Assembly (NCBI GenBank): GCA_951329385.1
Contig: OX589588.1
Coordinates: forward strand, 124,001 to 188,000
Direction of reading: 5' to 3'
Length of the DNA: 64,000 nt
DNA from: Polia nebulosa
Lineage: Eukaryota; Arthropoda; Insecta; Lepidoptera; Noctuidae
In this document: in pieces, positions 56,901 to 59,900 of the stretch
Position numbering within the stretch: position 1 is the first letter of the stretch
How the letters are laid out: each line of letters starts with the position of its first letter
Made by a program: the position numbers and the translations under genes
The notes under the pieces: model-generated
The model's database searches: none
Seen by the model: only the letters and a program-made list of their open reading frames with translations
What the model was told of the DNA's origin: nothing

Positions 56901-59900
56901 CGACCAGTCTAAGTTGGAGAACTGCTCACCCCCGTGTAACTTTGCAAAAAGGTCATCTATCGTAGGCAATGGATATTCTTCGACTATAAGTTTTTTATTT
57001 GTATTTGCCGAGTAATCTGCGCAGATTCTGATTTCCCCGTTCTTTATAAGGACTGGAACTACCGGCGATGCGTGATCGGAGTACTGCATCTGTGTTATTT
57101 TGCCTAAAGACAATAAGCGATCTAACTTGTTATCTATTTTACTACGGAGTGCGTAAGCTACCGGCCGAGCCTTGCGAAAAACCGGTTTGGCGTCTGGTGT
57201 TAACGATAATCTAATTTTCTATTTAGTGAAACAACCTATTTTGTTTAAAAACACCGATGGGAAGTCATTAATGAGATTGTCTAATAGAATATTGTCATTT
57301 TTCATGGCACAATATTTTATATTTCTAGTCTAAATAGCCTTATAAAATCTCTCCCCAACAGCGAGGGTCCACCATCGCGCACCACGTAAACATTGGTACG
57401 TCACCGGCACTGGTATAACGCCTAAGGTAACAATCCTACCTCCACCATAACTTTTTAAGATTTTAGCTGTCGGTGTTCTAATAAAACTTATCATAAATGT
57501 TTTTCTAACATTCCGTTAATGTTAGAAAAATATTTATGAAAAGTTTTATTAGAAATAGCTGAAACGGCCGCTCCACTATCGATTTCATATTGTAAATACA
57601 ATCCATTAATATGAATGCGCTCAGACATTGGCTTTGACTCTGACTCACACCGAATAATAAGCATTTGACTTTACCTGTATTGCCTTCCCCACCAGAATTT
57701 TCCTCAACGTATTTCACTGAACTTAACGCTTTATCGGAACACATACGGCGTAAATTACCCTTTTGGCCACACTTCCGACACGTAAAGTTTTTAAAACGAC
57801 GTTCGGTCGACTTGTGATTTTTAAAACCACACACTACACATTTAGCCACCTCGCTCACTTTCCTATCCGTAAATTTTGAACACCGCACTAGACGCCGACG
57901 CTGCCGTTGGAACCGCGAAAACAGTAGCGGCAGCATGCTGTGCCAGAACGAGTACATGGTGTCATCATCCGGCAAGCGTGTGTCAGTCACACCTTGGTCC
58001 GGTCGCTCCCGATCCCTGTTAATTACTCTGGAATGTGCGATTCTGGATGTATCGCTCAACTCGGTACTTATACCTACGGATACGGTTTGCCCATGCATAC
58101 ACCTTCTGCTTCAGGAAGTCCATGCGCTCTGTTTATCTGTGATGTCTCACAAAGCGCATCACTCTTGAGCGAGTGTTACCATCCCTGAAGCAGATTAGTT
58201 TACCTATGAGTGCTCTGGCCCCACCAATAAATACTACGCTCTATTCTCCACGGCTGGCTTCGGTCGTGTAGCTCTGTCATTAGGAAATTTGACATGAGCT
58301 ACACGAAATGCCGTTACAGCCGCGCAGTACAATACCGAATGTGCATCGGTAAGGTCTTCCCAGTAATCAAAATAGTTTGACAACTGCGAATCCGGAGCAG
58401 CCACCAGCGCCCTATTCTTGTTAAGCATGGGCAAATGAGGTAAGCGTGGCCTCTGTAGCCCAATAGTATGAGCGCATGACGTTTTCATTAATGGATTGCG
58501 TCCACCAGATGCGCTGCACACTTCCGCCGGGAGCTGGGACCCTATCAGAGGCCAGTGGGCCTCGAGGTCCTCAGCCGCTCGGCGGCCGGCGTCCTCCACG
58601 TCGACGTGCAGGTGGTGGTTTCGTCGGCGGCGAGAAGAACTCATCGCTGGAGCTCGACGCAACTGCCACGGCCGGTGTCACAGCACTCACGGTGGGGCTG
58701 GGTTCCGGCGGCGGCGAGGTGGAGCTGAGCGACGAGGCCGGAGGTGGTGGGCGTGCACAGTGGGCTGCTGGTCTCGTCAACATCTAGAGCGTGTTTTTCC
58801 AATTTTCGGTTTTTGTTTAATATATTATTGTAGTCTTTGTTCATGACAGCCTAGCTGTCATGAACTTTTTTGGATGAGACTTCCCTTTGTTTAATATCTC
58901 AGTGGGGTGATCGGAACCGTCTTACCTTCGCACTGCATAAAACCTATTAACTTATAATATGTTGAAAGGTAACCTTAAGTCTTTGCCTAGTATTAAGTTT
59001 AATAACGTTCCCGTTAAAAAAAAACAGTCCGTATGCTACCTCGGTATGGTATTAGAAAATAACTTTCCATTTATTGAGCATGTAAAAACAGTCTGTAGGT
59101 GAAAAAGCTAAAAAAAACTTCTATGCGTTGACGAGGATTTCCAGGGCTACTTGGGGCCTATCATTCCTAACGTTAAAAACGATCTATGGGGCTACTTACC
59201 TGGGTTGTATGTTCTACGGGGCACCTGTTTGGGCTGATAGGGCCACCAGACGGTACGACGTAAATTGCTACAAAGTCAACGTTTAGCTTTGATTTTCATA
59301 TGTAAAGCGTATAGGACGGTTGGCACTGAAGCCTTACCGGTATTTGCAGGTGTACTTCCAGTCGATCTTGAGGTGCAGCGATGTGCTGCAATGTACTATT
59401 CTGCACGAAAGACTACGGACCCCGACTTTTTACCTCAACGAGATCGTGCCAAGATTTCTAGATTACTTAAACCTCTAACTGACGTTTTTAAGGACCTTTT
59501 ATCCGAATGGCAATGTCGGTAGGAAAGTTCCATCAAAGGCAGACACCTCCACCAGTTCTTCCCATTGGTTCGCGAACGGCTGGACAGGACATGGCTGGAG
59601 GTGGATCACTGTGTTTCCCAATTTCTCACAGGTCATGGCAACTTTAAGAGTAAATTATTTTCCTTCAAGCTTGTTGCCTCACCTTTATGTCAATGTTCTT
59701 CACCTGATTGCGAATACGAACAATCCGCACATAATATCCTATGGGAGTGTACTCTTTGGCAAACTGAGCGCAATATTATGTTGGATAGTATTCAGCCTAC
59801 GTCTGGAGTTGTCTATTACACGGAACTTGTGGAAACTAGAACGAATTTCCGTGGGTTCAAGCGTTTTTGCCATACCTATTATTGGAATCAAGTGTAACAG

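Larger units (their letters stand above)
52662..58200 (-). mobile_element. Large gypsy element broken by nested insertions
   Basis: On the minus strand: gag zinc knuckles (57505-58098), RT (56655-57113), RNase H (56032-56268, 55495-56031), integrase head, then an interruption at about 53475-55480 by other elements, then the integrase C-terminus (53006-53470) and the 3' LTR. Stops and frameshifts are frequent, so it is old. Confidence 0.85.
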
